From: Acheta domesticus
Taxonomy: Eukaryota > Arthropoda > Insecta > Orthoptera > Gryllidae
Direction of reading: 5' to 3'
DNA: 64,000 nt
Assembly (NCBI GenBank): GCA_031308135.1
Contig: JAHLJT010000631.1
Span: 198,538,626 to 198,602,625, forward strand
Of the stretch, positions 45,911 to 58,285 are shown piece by piece. Below the pieces are notes generated by a model. It was not told the origin of the DNA, did no database searches, and saw nothing but the letters and a program-made list of their open reading frames with translations. A program made the translations under genes and the position numbers. Positions within the stretch are counted from its first letter, which is position 1; every line of letters starts with the position of its first letter.

Positions 45911-45963
45911 CATGGGTAGACCCATCACTCATGGGTAGACCCATTCCAATTCACCAATTGGAA
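45911..45963. repeat. Three adjacent short hairpins
   Basis: ATGGGTAGACCCAT occurs twice (45912-45925 and 45931-45944), followed by TTCCAATT-CACC-AATTGGAA (45944-45963). Confidence 0.85.
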
Positions 45964-47149
45964 CAAATGAGTTGTCATTTGATGCATCTTGCTCTCCTGA
46001 TGGCACACTGAACATTTCTTGTTGCATATTTATCCAGAAGATTTTAAGAAATTTTTCTTAACACGGTTTTTAAGCTTCTGAAACTTTGTTTTGGGTGATT
46101 TACGGCGCGTACAGAGGAGGTCAATAGCTCGTTTGATTCCTCTTGACAAGACAAATAGATTGGCACAATTTTTAGCCTGTTCTCTGTAGGATAGTTCGGA
46201 AGAATAGAAAATTATAGAAAAATAAGTTTTTGAGGGTTTCAATAAACCAAGTATGTTAATATTATAACTTACTAAACTCTTCCCGGCAGTTATGAGAATT
46301 GTTATGATGTGATTCAACAGACTGAAGATCATTAAAATATTTGATGATTTTGTGATGAAACAACAATTAAAACAAGTATTTTAATTAAAATACTTTCATG
46401 TAACTATCTGTCCCTAAAAGTTGAGGAGCCCATCAACTGTAATAAGCAGGGAGTGGATTTCCATGATTTTGCTTATTTTTGTCTGTTGCTTCAGGGCATG
46501 TGAAATTTCTTGACATTAGAATTGGATGCTTAATAGATTAATTTGTTAGTGCATATTTGATTTTTCCTGTTAGGTCATATATGTGTAATTTTAGGCACCT
46601 ATTTAGCATATTTGTTAAAATAAAGACTTACCTCTAAAATATTTAATTTTTTCACAGAATATATTTATTCACGAGCGTTCATTGATTAGAAAGAGCTTAT
46701 CACAAACTGCACTGTTTCTGTTTTTTTCTGTAAATGATGAATACTTGTGCAAATGTAGGATATTTTTTGATATAACATTATAGAACCAGACAGAAGAAAT
46801 CCAGCAAGACATACAATATGCTTCGCCAAAGTGAATATTTACTTCAATTATTTCATCCTTTCAATTATTACTTCAATTATTTCTCTCATGATAGATTGCA
46901 TTATGTTTGCACATAAATATATATATTGTCATTCCAAGCATCCTTCTCCTGAATTTTATTAAGAAAGGTTTATACAGGAAAAGAAATATTGGTAATTTTG
47001 ATTGCACATTAAAGTGCATATTTCAGAATTTGTAGGTTATAATTGCAGTTGTTGAAATATGCTTTTAAAAATTTTTAGGGCATAATAATCCTCTCCGTAG
47101 TAATAAGTTTAAAATCAATTTTTATTATGAGCTTCTGTAGTGCAAATAA
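45964..47149. other. No recognisable gene
   Basis: A minus-strand ORF of 100 codons (46030-46332) is Lys-rich and not assignable. Confidence 0.4.
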
Positions 47150-48760
47150 AACCTTTTAATATGAAGTAGATAATTTCAATGGATGGAAGCTGGAGCTTGT
47201 GCAGTTGAAGCAGATGAGGATGAGCAGAAAGATCTTCAACTTAATATTGCAATAAAGTCAAGCACATCTGTAGTTAAAACTTAGATAAATGGACGTTTTG
47301 AGCTTATTCACTATTTTCCAGATTACAGGACTTGAGTGGATAAATAACAATATCATTGATTTATTTGTAGAGTATTTAACAAATATGCAGCTTTTTTTAG
47401 TTGTTCCAATCTGCAGATAAGTGTTGGGGAAATGTGTATTATTGCCATATTATTTCTGTATAATAATATTGTGGATATAATAAGTTGTCTTCCACGAAAA
47501 GATATTGGGATTGTGGAACAGATAAGTGAAATGGTGTGGTTGCAGAGGCTATGAGACAAGGCATTGATTACAATTAGGTTTGAATGCCAATATAGACAAA
47601 ACCAATGAAATCTGGAAACTTAGACCTCTTATCAAATCACCAAAAATGAATTTTCAGAGACCTATTCTTGTAACAGAGCAGAGTAATTTTGATTAGTCAA
47701 TGATAAAATATTACGGAAAACATGGTTACAAGCACTTCATAATGGGAAAATCTTTAAGATTTGTTTGTCTCTGAATCAGAAGATAGTTATTTGCTTAATT
47801 TTGAAGCATATCAAGGGAAATGTGTGAATGTGAACTCTGTCAGTGAACGTACATTTGGCATGCCAGCAGCAGTGTCTGTAAATAGTATGTTAGATAAAAT
47901 TCTGAAAGAAAAAAATCTTGAGATATGAGTTTTATTTTGATAATTTGTTTACCAATTTCACTTTGTGAATTTAGAAGAGTGGGGAGATGAAGGAGCTGGA
48001 ACATTGAGACCAAACAGGATTCCAGAAGTTGCCCTGTATTATGTAAAAAAGAAATGATACGAAAAGAGATTGATTTTTGATTCCAAATTATTAAATGATT
48101 TGAATGATGATACGAAAAGAGATTGATTTTTGATTCCAAATTATTATTGATTCCAAAATAAAAAAAGATTAAGGATTGATTTTGTTAGCCTGGATAAAAA
48201 TTCTATAGTGTCTGCTCTGTCAACATTCTATGGGATACAGCCTTTAGACAATGTCAAATGATACAGTGCTATACAGTCAAATGCTGCAGAAAAGAAAATT
48301 TTAACAATAACTAGACCAATCTTCATATGTGCATTTCAATAGGATCAGAGAGAATGGATGAAGACCTCTCCACCTAAAGAATCAACATTAGAGGGGAAAA
48401 TGTTATTGGTCTATTTTCACCTGGCTCTTAGATGCTGCAATGCACAATGGGGTAGTATGCATTTCTTTAGGGCAGTCAGTACCAAATCTTCATTTCAGAA
48501 GACAGATTGTCCCTACTTATTCAACTAAATATGCAGCTCCTCTGAGAGGTTCTGGAAGGCTCTCAACTGCTCTAAGAAGTTTTACACTTGATAGAATTTC
48601 TGATGATATCATATATGATAAGTGTAAGTGGTTAATTATTTGATTCAACCTGTGCCGAATCAGAAAAAATGCAGATGGTCTGGAGAGATTGTTCAAGTGA
48701 AGGTAGAACAATGTTCTAAATGTAAAGTAGAGATGAATGTTCAGTGGTAATTTCTCATAC
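47150..48760 (+). pseudogene. piggyBac-like transposase, degraded
   Basis: Pieces in several frames follow piggyBac order. An acidic-to-neutral N-terminal part begins near 47175. NEIWKLRPLI lies near 47607, FD.SMIKYYGKHG (an ESMIKFKGR-like catalytic Asp region) near 47693, and FDNLFTNF (the FDNFFTS catalytic-Asp motif) near 47935. GTLRPNRIPEVAL follows near 48000, LSTFYGIQPLDNVK near 48220-48255, a GS.RMDED block near 48345, INIRGEN near 48385, and AAMHNGVVCISL and RLSTALRSF towards 48590. The C-terminal Cys-rich part (QCSKCKVEM) is near 48710. Stops and shifts are frequent. Terminal repeats and TTAA duplications were not located. Confidence 0.75.
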
Positions 48761-48773
48761 AAAATAATATTTG

Positions 48774-48801
48774 TATAATAATAATAATAATAATAATAAT
48801 A
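48774..48801. repeat. (ATA)n microsatellite
   Basis: Nine trinucleotide units. Confidence 0.9.
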
Positions 48802-49034
48802 TTTTATTTATTTCAGTTTTATTTTCAGGAAATACTTTTTACAGTGTTCATTGTAAGCGCCATCACCATAAAGACCTCTGTTACAAACATGAAAAATACC
48901 ACTATTACAAACATGAGAAGCTAAAAAAAAATGTAATAACCAAATTATACAATGGAAATTAAAATGAAATTGAACTTATTTACATACAATCGAAGTACAA
49001 GATAAGACTAAATCCAAGTACAGGACGTTTTCTT

Positions 49035-49100
49035 AATAGTACACTATTTTCCCTCTCTAAGTGCTTTTTGCACTTGTCAGAGAGGAATGAGTTTACTATT
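49035..49100. repeat. Imperfect ~30-bp hairpin
   Basis: The arms share AATAGTA, CCTCTCT and AAGTGC with a TTTTT loop and a three-base bulge. It could be a remnant of a MITE or a small structured RNA. Confidence 0.5.
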
Positions 49101-49196
49101 TATTTCGTACTGTTACTGGTCCCCGAGTATACAGAACAAGACAGTGACTAGATTCATTTTCTGTATTGTTATTAGTATTTCCCTTAGCAGTTAAAA

Positions 49197-49199
<3 letters not shown>

Positions 49200-49288
<89 letters not shown>

Positions 49289-49289
49289 T
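49200..49289. repeat. (AAT)n microsatellite
   Basis: About 30 uninterrupted trinucleotide units. Confidence 0.97.
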
Positions 49290-50959
49290 TTTGTTGTATG
49301 TGTGTAAACTTAAGTGAAATTTATAAGGTATGAAATTGGTCTTAGATTTTCCTTTCTGAACATGAGAACTTCATAAATGAATATAAAAGGCGGTGGAAGT
49401 ATGTTAAATTTTTTGAATTGAGATCTACAGGAGACTTGTTATTTTTAATTTCCCGTATACGTATATGCGGAGTAATATACGAATACTTTTTTGTATACCA
49501 TCATTATAAACGACCTTTTTCGATACCCCGAATCGTGCATAATCCAGTATTTTATCGCACGCTATATGACGTCATCGCCATTATTAAACGCGACATGACG
49601 TCATGACGAACTTCTACTGTTCACTGAAAGACAGATCTGTAGTACTGGTTTCAGAAAGTAGACTGATCTGCGATCTATTGGCGAAAAGCGAAACCTTCTG
49701 GTGGATCTACGACGGCTTTCGGAAATACAGAAATAACTCAGAGTAATAAAACATACCAACACAGTTTTTATTTTCTCTTAATAAAATACAAAATAAATGA
49801 AATTAATAAAAAGGTTCTATTCTGTGAAATGAAATTACTAAAAACATTATTCTTTTTGCATGTTAATATTAATTGTGCAGTTTGTTATATTTTTATAAGA
49901 AGATAATGAGTATGAGAATCCGTTCCGTCGTGATCGACTGGTAGCAATTTCAAGTCCGAAAGAATTTATTATTTTGGCTTTTTGAGAGTATTTTACGTAA
50001 GAGCTAACTATGTTATTATACAATGAAAGTATAAAGCACCTAATAATACCGAGAACGTTTATATTAAGTTAAAGAAAGTATTCTGAACCAACTAATTCTT
50101 TGCGTACCGTTCTGCAGTTCTCCCTTGCGTGAAGAGAATGCATGGGGGAACTCATTCTGCGCAGTAGTCATGGCATCTAGCGAGGAAAGTGGGAACAACC
50201 CGCGTTGACAGGGCATCGACACGGCGCGGCGCAACGCCCTTGCGATAATCTCCGTTTCCGGTGGGTGATACATTCGAAGTAGGCACGATCAACTTTCAGA
50301 AGAATAAAACATTACTGATATTTCGAGAAATCACCACCCATAAGAATTGCAGACGGAAGTTTGGATCTTATTCGCCCTTGGTCTACTATGAGATAAATTA
50401 TACCAGGACTGTCGCGAGAGTTGATACCAAAAATAATACAATATTTGCATTCAGAGCAAAAACAAGAAACACAAGATGCAAGAAAGAGAACTAACAGGAT
50501 GCGAAATTTGTCCGAAGAATTTAAACCGCAGAGCATCCAGAGAATGTGAAAAGTGTAAGAAAACATTAGAACGGACATCACATTCATTGTTTGTATAGGT
50601 CGTGAAAAACATTATTTCTGACTCTATAAGGTACATTTTCAAATTAACATTCACATTAACATTAAGTTTATGGACTTATTTTTCATTTTATGGAAGAAAA
50701 AATGCTTTAATGCATTAATGGATTTTAAAAATTTGTTAATAATTTTAAATAACTTAGTACTCGAAAAGACGATTAAATAGTAAGTCACATAAACACCGAA
50801 TAATATTTGTTTATAATGTTAGAAGGAATTTAGGCAATGAAATTTTCCCTGGGGTCTGTTTACTCCCGGGCGACCTGTTATGTTCGTATGCAAGACGCCA
50901 AGTTTAATATTCACACTTTGTGAAAATTCATATCATCTTTAACTGTTTTACGTTTTTAT
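49290..50959. other. Unassigned interval
   Basis: No recognisable gene. TGACGTCA-type half sites cluster at 49565-49605 (GACGTCATCGCC, ATGACGTCATGACG). Short ORFs near 50100-50590 have no known domain. Confidence 0.4.
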
Positions 50960-51011
50960 ACTTTGGATTTAAAAGTGCTTCCCCTACTAAAATTATCACC
51001 GCACGCCACTG
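50960..51011 (-). repeat. hAT-like terminus
   Basis: In complement it reads CAGTGGCGTGCGGTGATAAT, close to the end at 33052. The other end was not found. Confidence 0.5.
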
Positions 51012-51111
51012 ATATTAACTAATATCTATCTATCCATCTATATATATTCTGAGAATAGGTTATCTATTTTTATACCCCTTAGTGATAAGGGTGGTCCACT
51101 CCAATTTTTTT

Positions 51112-51460
51112 GCGGATTCGATGGTGTGACGGTTAGCGTGCCGGACTGCCATACCCAAGTTCGCGGGTTCAAACCCGATCGAAGCCGTGGATTTTTAAGG
51201 GCGAAAAACTCCTTCGTACGCCTTCCGCGGAGGGGAAGTAAAGCCGGCTGGCCCATGTTAGTAGATTTACTTGCATGTAAAAGATCCTCAAGCCTAAATG
51301 ACGCCTCTGAGCTAAATTCAAATGGCCTGTTTCGTCGCCCGAGATAATACCTTCTTTCTCCGCTAGGTGAAAGGAGCGTAGCGAAATTTGCGTGGTCAGA
51401 CGGAAGAGCGGGCCTGATGGCCCGAGTCTCGCCACGTAAAATAAGGCATTAACTAACTAA
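51112..51460 (+). mobile_element. tRNA-derived SINE, family 1, copy 2
   Basis: The complete tRNA-like head has box A (TGGTGTGACGGTTAGC) and box B (GGTTCAAACCC); the body matches 9764-10087 and an (AACT)n tail closes it. The flanks show the target duplication CCAATTTTTTT (51101-51111 and 51463-51473), which lies in Helitron sequence. Confidence 0.92.
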
Positions 51461-51617
51461 CCCCAATTTTTTTTAATTTTTCGCACCAACTTTTAGGCAA
51501 CCCGCTACACACGGTGGGTATTTCACACGGGCTGTATTTCACACGCTACACGGTGTTTCTCCATAATACGCACCTGCTCAGCGATGTGCAGAATCTGCTA
51601 TTAAATGTGAATACCAC

Positions 51618-51705
51618 GGAGAGAGACGGTGAAAGAGAGAGATGGAGAAAGAGAGAGAGACGAGAAAGAGAGACAGAGAAAGAGAGGGAAAAAGAAAGAT
51701 ATAGG
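51618..51705. repeat. GA-rich microsatellite inside Helitron B
   Basis: Counterpart of the CT-rich tract at 2229-2385. Confidence 0.9.
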
Positions 51706-52926
51706 GGCAGAACAATGTCTGCTGGGCTCAGCTAGAAAATTGTTTTTCTCCGCGATACATGTTGCGTTAGGTTTGCGTTATTAATACTATAATTAGCAGG
51801 AAAAAAAGCATAGCCATTACTATTTGACTACAGGTAGATATGACATTGAGACTAGAAACTTTGTTTTCATAATTTGTGATGTTTGTTGCTACGAAATGTT
51901 TAATTAGCCTTAATTAATTAATGTTTATTTATCCTTCGGAAGTTGATATTAAATTCTCGCATGTATAAAATGGGGAATAGATTCATTGTTGAACAGTTGT
52001 TTCGTCTACATGTATTTTATAACAATTTTTTAAATGATTGTTCTTTAGAGGTTTCTTTATTATCGTTAATTATTTTCTCCTGCCGTCTTTTAATATATAG
52101 ATTTTCGTTTTTACTGCCATTTAGTGCAACAATAGGTAAAGAAAACCCTAATTGATTTTCATGATGTAATGATGTAATTATCACTTGGTCAGTATCCCCG
52201 CAAGGCGTTTACCGGCGTCACTTCCGACCAGTGTTGCCAGATGTACCGCATTACCGCATTTTATACCGCATTATTAACACCTAATCCGCATTAAGCGTTG
52301 AGGGTGCCAAAAAAATCTGCATTTCCATGATAGTGGATTAAAATCAATTTTTTTTCATTTCCTCTGTAATTACAATGATCGTTAGATGTCCCGCTAACTA
52401 TGGTTGACAAAGTTTGAATGTTCAAAATGCTGTCTTTCTCTATTCGATTAAAGTAGAAAGCAATAAAACACTAATCATCTACCAATCATTAGGGCTTTAT
52501 CCAATTGCCGTATTCGAAAATTGATGACCAAGCACCAAGGTGTTGTCGTGAACTCCGTCCTTTATTGTCTTACTGTTAGAAATTCAGAGGACAAATAGGT
52601 GACAACATGTTGGTTAGTCGTTTTCGGATACGCCAAATAAGAATATGAATCGTCGTTCGGATTCTTACTGCGTTTATTCAAGCCGGAGAAATTATGCACT
52701 TCGCGGGATATTGAAATTAAAAATGTTGAAATTACGTTACTCGGCTTCATATAAAACCGAGATTAAAAATAAATTGAAAGTACATTTATAACAAAAATAC
52801 TGATATTTTATATTTTTAATTTCTTGGGTGAATCGAGAACATTATATATAGTGAGAACAAACATAGAACAAATATAGTGAGACAATATCGCATTTATTTA
52901 ATTAATAAAACGGAATTCTATGTTAG

Positions 52927-53518
52927 TGTGACGTACTGGACATGAAAAGCACAGACGACAGATTCTGAATAGTATGTACAGTATATTTACAATAATAAAT
53001 TACAAGATAATGTTACAAAATTGAAAACCTTAGGCAACCTTTCTATTCTCTAAGCCGCGAAACCCCGCGACCGTCCCTAGGCTTAGCCCAGTGCCTCTGC
53101 TCGAGAGCATGAGAAGCTGCGCGAAGTGCGAGCTGTCGGACATAAAGTCCCCGTAACTAGATTGTTACATGGCCGGATGCCAAAACGTGCAAGGTTGCAC
53201 AGAGATACCTCACGTCTTTCGACTCACTAGCGTATCCCGCGAGCGCATGTCGGCGCCGCAATAAATACCCCACGGCTCGTCCCCCACTCTACCAGCGGCG
53301 GGCGTCATTCGGCTCGCAAGCCAGCCCTCAGCAGAGAGCAACCGTCATCAATGAACTCGCGCTCAGGCACGCCCTGTTGTCCAGGTTATTTTGAGGCTGG
53401 GATTTTCCTGCCCGGCGCGCGCCGGCGAGGCGCCGCCGCATTCCAACCCCCATCCCCCATCCGGCTTAAGGCCGGGCTTTCCAGCGAAACGGCACGTGCG
53501 CCACCTCGCGACGCTACA
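52927..53518 (-). mobile_element. Solo LTR (gypsy-type), copy 2
   Basis: The reverse complement of the 38159-38769 family, 592 bp, with TG...CA ends. It is flanked by TTAG (52923-52926 and 53519-53522), which is CTAA in LTR orientation. It is diverged from copy 1 by many substitutions and small indels. Confidence 0.85.
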
Positions 53519-53819
53519 TTAGTATATGAATTATTGATGTTTTCCCCTTATTTAAATTATATTAGTAAATCCGCATTTATTAAAAGAAACCCGCATTTTC
53601 GAACTTAAAACTTCACAATCGGAAGTTTCACATCTGGCAACATTGCTTCTGACCCAATAAGCAGAACGGAGTAAGGATGAGATCTCTCACACAATAAGCC
53701 GTTTCTCACTCACTACAGTTTTCGGCCATTAATTTTATTGTTTGGGCGTTAATCGTATTTTCACAATTATCATTTTTCTATTTCGGGTAATTTTTAAATA
53801 ATTTATGATTAAATTGCAG

Positions 53820-54150
53820 GGCTGTAATCAAAAATGTCGAAGCCATAATTTTAAATGGCAAATTTCGAGGTGATAATATATTACTGCCACGAATCCCTAT
53901 TATACCCACAGATGTGCCAATTCAATTTAAACGTCGTCAATTTCACTTAAGATTGGCATTTGCGATGACTATCAATACGTCTCAAGGCCAAACGATGTCT
54001 GTTTGTGGCTTATTTTTGAGCACACCATGTTTTTCACACGGTCAATTATACGTGGCATGCTCTCGAGTGGGCAAACTATCCAGTTTATTTGTGTTAGCTA
54101 AAGATGGGATAAAAAAAAGTATTGTACACTCTATTGAGTTGACGGATTGA
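53820..54150 (+). pseudogene. Helitron Pif1-like helicase, C-terminal exon
   Basis: The acceptor TTGCAG (ending 53819) opens an exon reading NVEAIILNGKFRGDNI, LPRIPIIPTDVPIQFKRRQF, LAFAMTINTSQGQTMSV and SHGQLYVACSRVG. Motifs V and VI of the helicase are intact here (SQGQ retained), and the frame is open to the stop at 54150. The rest of the Rep-Hel protein is missing, so it cannot mobilise the element. It pairs with 971-1355. Confidence 0.8.
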
Positions 54151-54420
54151 TACGGTTTTTTTGGTAAAAATTATTATAATTAGCAATGTATATCATTTCA
54201 AAAAATAAATTACAATAAATTAAAAATATAAATGTTTGGTATAGTGTTATTTGTATACTCCATCATCGTTCACAGCGCTCCATGCCTCTTCAACTCGTAT
54301 ATACCACATTCTCAAAAACTGACAATAAGTTAGTCATTTTTTTCTACTAAAATAATCCTAGGAATAATTTATATGGCAAAACAACGTTTGCCGGGTCAGC
54401 TAGTATGTGTATATATATAT

Positions 54421-55450
54421 TGTGACGATACCGAATATTTGATAGGAAAATTGATTTAAAACATGCGACGTAGTAACCCGTCGCAAGCCTACGCAGCGCC
54501 TTCTTTGTGCGCGCTAGGTCGGGCCGATTAGCGACGCGCACGTGCAGGAAAAGGTCCCTCGCGCCCCTTTGTCCGGCAGGGCCAGTGTGTTCAAGAATTA
54601 TGACCCGACCGATGTCCCGCTCGTGCCGCCCGCCCCCCGGGCGACCGGCGGCACCGCCCGATGTTGGAGTGAGAGGGTTGGGCGGAAGTTTCCATCGACT
54701 ACGGTCAGAAATCACTCCCGGACATTGGTCGAAATTAAAGTAAAACGCAATACCCTTTAACCAATAGAGATGAACTTTTCAAAATTTAAACCGAAATCAT
54801 TCTAGAACTTTCGACGAAGGAGGAAGGAGTGGGGGTTACCGAGGCTTCGCGGGCAAGTGACAAAGTGAAAGTGGGGCAGAAGGGAAGAAACGGTTTCGAG
54901 AATAGGTTCGGGGAGGACGGATGCACGCACCTCGGCGGTGGGTCGTTCGGGGAACAGACGCCGCTGGCGTAGACACCTCCGCAGTGTGAGAGACAGAACT
55001 GTTATTTTTTTCTTGGTGTGCTGTGTATGGTGCGAAACGTGGAATTGCTCCCGACGGATGTTCGCTACCATCCTGTGGGGGTTTGAATTATTAAAGAACG
55101 AGTTGTAGCTAGTGCGCCGTTACTTTCGTTTAGCGCAAAGCAGTCTCGCTCGGCTGCCTAAAAGAGACAATCGCTGCATGTGCGGAGCAGTTTGTGCCGC
55201 GCGCGATCGAAACCATTCAACTCAGCTTGCGTCACCGCGACCGCGACCGCCGTCCCTCGTGCTGGATTCTCCGCCCCCACCGGCGTCGACTACGGGTGCC
55301 TGGCCTCGCCCTCTCGGCGAGGATCCCGCCTCGTCAGCTGCGACCCATTGCTGGCACGGCCTTCACCGCCGGAAAAAGGGAACTCCGGTGACGTCACCCG
55401 AAGGTCGGGCATCGACCCTACGAAGTCCTCCAACAACAAAAATATTTGGA
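54421..55450 (+). other. GC-rich LTR-like block
   Basis: It begins TGTGACGATACC immediately after the Helitron and an (AT)n stretch, is markedly GC-rich, and contains an ATTATTAAAGAACGAG stretch like an LTR R-region. No matching second LTR, primer site or target duplication is visible. The overlapping ORFs of 65-126 codons look like products of GC-rich composition. Confidence 0.3.
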
Positions 55451-56473
55451 AAAAGACGGCAAAAATACAAAATTGGAAGGGAAAGGTACTAATATATTTC
55501 ATTGCACTTGCATCTAAATTTATCAGAGCATTTGTATTTGCTCCATATTGCACCATATAAAATGAAGGAAAATTAATAATTTTATGTTCATTAGAATAAA
55601 ATAGGCAATTTCCGAAGCATCCGATACCTAGTCATTACAAAGAACGGAATTTATCTCTAAAACTTTTGAGTGCCTTTTCTTTGAAGTCACAGGCAGAACT
55701 GCAATAGATCCACTTGAGGTTCTCCCGTGCGTCCGAGGAGTCGATTTTTAAAGCTTTTTATTCTTTTTTATACAATTTATTAAAATTATTTATTAAAATT
55801 ATTTATTACAATTAAAATTAAAATTAAAATTATTTATTAAAATTATTTATTACAATTTATTAAAATTATGTTATTAAAATTTATTATTTGAAAATTAATA
55901 TTAAAATTCCTCTATATTTTAAATTTTGAAAAAACGAAATTATTGGTCATTTATTTAAAAAACCATTCAATACTCCTTCCTTTTCCTGAAACGTGCCATT
56001 AGATATTTACTCCGACGTGTCGGCCGACGTGTCCGTGGCGCAGTTCGCCTGAACGGGGTCCGCCGGTTGTCGAGTCTCGTCGGTTGGAGGCCGAGTCTCG
56101 GTCGGGCGCCGGCTCCCGGGAGTCCGCAACCGGCTGCGAAGGACAGTCGAGCGCGTGGTCTCGAGAGAAGAGAGGCGAGCGAGCGCTGGTCGGTAAAAAT
56201 CGCGGAGAATGCAGACCTCTAGTTATTAGTAATAGGAATTTTTTTTGCATTTTAGTTAATTAAATTCATTTTTTTTTTCAAACCTCAATGAATTTCATTT
56301 GGCAACCAAGTAGCGTCCATCCATAGGTCCCCATTTCTCTTAGAGAATCACTGTTCCTGAGCTAGCCCGGCAACTGCATCAGGTGAGTGAAGGTAAAGGG
56401 GGATCTTGATCGTCAGATCGAGCCCCGATGTCACCCGCGAGGGCCCGCGCTGCTTGACACTATATATATATAT
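55451..56473. other. AT-rich tandem tract and a GC-rich patch
   Basis: 55762-55900 is an irregular tandem of ATTAAAATTATTT-like units. 56005-56215 is a sharp GC-rich patch (GTCGG/CGAG repeats). Neither codes for anything recognisable. Confidence 0.5.
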
Positions 56474-57496
56474 ACTGTGATATACCAAAATATTATGTTT
56501 TGTCAATAACATTTGCTGTAAATGGGTTGGGTTAAAAGGGTCGGCAAATGGCAATATACAGCCTTAGCAACGCCGGCGTAGTGGTTGGCAAGGTCAATAA
56601 ACTGCATTCAGGCCTTGAATAGGTGGGGGCGCTGGCTAGAAAAACATATAAGATAATGTGGGATTGGTCTGAAAAGGAATGATTATCGAGGGCGTGGCTA
56701 CTTGATTTGGCAAGAACTGAATGGATTGGCTAAGGGAGAATAGACTGTCGAATTTTATCGTTTTGTTTTAAAAAAATAAGAACGAAGGACGAATACCGAG
56801 GCGTTGAGGGCGAAAAACGGAGGAGAAAATGACATTCTGATAGAGGTCGTCGAGTAGTACAGATCGCTCGCGAGATTAACATAAGGGGAGTGGGACTTAT
56901 AAGTTTTGACGTGAGACTCAATAACTTTCGGACTCTGAAAGTTGATGGGCAGAAGTAAATTCGATTAGGACTTTGAAAGTTTTTTTTATATTGCGGTTTG
57001 GACTTGAATGACTTGAATGACGTAAGAATCGGTAGATATTCTATGCAGTGAGGGTTGGATTCGTCGTCAGCGTCGCAAGATCAGAAGAAAGAAGCTGGAC
57101 TTGGGGATTATCTGCATTCAAGTGGGAAGATACTGCGGGGCGTCGTCGATCAAGACGTTAGATAAGTACTGCAGTACGAAGGTTTTATTTTAAAAGGTCA
57201 TGACCTAAAGGCAGAACAATTGTCAAATTGTTAAATGAATTATTAATTTTTTCTTTTGGAAATGAAAAGATGTTTATTTGGTCAATCACAATTGTTAAGT
57301 AGTTAGAGATATATAATTATTTCCTTTCAGATTCCTCGCCATACTGTACTGTTGGCAGATCAAACAATCGGCTATCTAGGCGATAGCGATTACCTATTAC
57401 GGGACCCATTGACCCAGCTAGCCGGACATTTATCCATTCGTTAAGATTAGCTGTGGAAGTTTTGGTTTCAATTATCGTAACCTGTTCCTGGCGCCC
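56474..57496 (+). other. Possible LTR followed by a primer site
   Basis: The block starts TGTGATATACC and is followed at 57489 by TGGCGCCCA, a sequence typical of retroelement primer binding sites. The putative LTR does not end in CA, and no internal gag/pol or second LTR is present. Confidence 0.25.
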
Positions 57497-57601
57497 AAAA
57501 TTTTACTATAAATTCGGAACGAGTCACGATTGTAACCGTCCTAAGATGAATGATGTCAACGATCTCGTAATAGTTTATGACGAGACATTGTTGGTACATT
57601 T

Positions 57602-57604
<3 letters not shown>

Positions 57605-57647
<43 letters not shown>
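57605..57647. repeat. (TA)n microsatellite
   Basis: Uninterrupted TA run abutting the long inverted arm. Confidence 0.95.
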
Positions 57648-57649
<2 letters not shown>

Positions 57650-58285
57650 TGTCCAGAAGCTCCCGTTACAAAAAAATATCACAGATTCTGTGTTGCCAGA
57701 CATGAAGAATGGCAGGTCCAATATTTCCGAACAAAAATTTGTCTTTGAGAAAGTTGCGTTTAAAAATCACTTCCGAGGCGCGAAATTCAAACTGGCCGCA
57801 ACAACACCAGACAGCGGCGACACCTTCTGCGCGGAGCATTTCCTCGTTTCTCTGCGCAAACGGTGAAACAGTCGAATAATATTCTGTAAAGCATCGCGTT
57901 GCTTACACTAGAATACATAATAGTAGCAAGTATTTGCAGGCCTATTCAATAAATATTTTAAATGTACGTACAGAATATCGAGTTTTGTTCAAAATGATAG
58001 CCACGGTACACGGCGGCGTAAACATAAATCATGAACACGATCCAACATTTAAGAAAAAGATTGAATCTCCTGGAATGGTCAAATTGTTTTTTTAGCACGT
58101 ATTAATATGAACTAGTGTCTTGGGCTTAAGGTTGCCACGTAAATGATAGTCTGCTGAAGATTATTCTAAATATCGTGATATACTAAAAGCGTTTTGGAAA
58201 TGAAATATTCGTACATGAAAATACTGAGTTTATTATCTCTGTGCGCGGAATTTGAATTGATGCTTCATACAGTCATTTTGTGACG
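57648..58285 (+). repeat. Left long inverted arm
   Basis: Partner of 62557-63156, roughly 80-85 percent identical with several indels. A short open stretch (LPDMKNGRSNISEQKFVFEK) is partly conserved in both arms and may be a coding relic. Confidence 0.8.

Larger units (their letters stand above)
51040..54403 (+). mobile_element. Helitron copy B
   Basis: It lacks the first ~95 bp of the 5' end seen in copy A, then aligns with copy A in complement. The 3' end is textbook: hairpin GGCAAA/TTTGCC at 54375-54392, then CTAG at 54400-54403 followed by T. A SINE (51112-51460) and a solo LTR (52927-53518) have inserted. It keeps a stretch with repeated CCGCATT motifs (52240-52920) that copy A has lost. 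Confidence 0.85.

Noticed and set aside
54347..54715. 122-codon minus-strand ORF
   Set aside because: It crosses from the Helitron 3' end into a GC-rich block, with no family resemblance.
55112..55560. Overlapping 126-codon ORFs in a GC-rich block
   Set aside because: Two overlapping frames and the opposite strand are all open, which fits base composition; there is no recognisable domain or start context.
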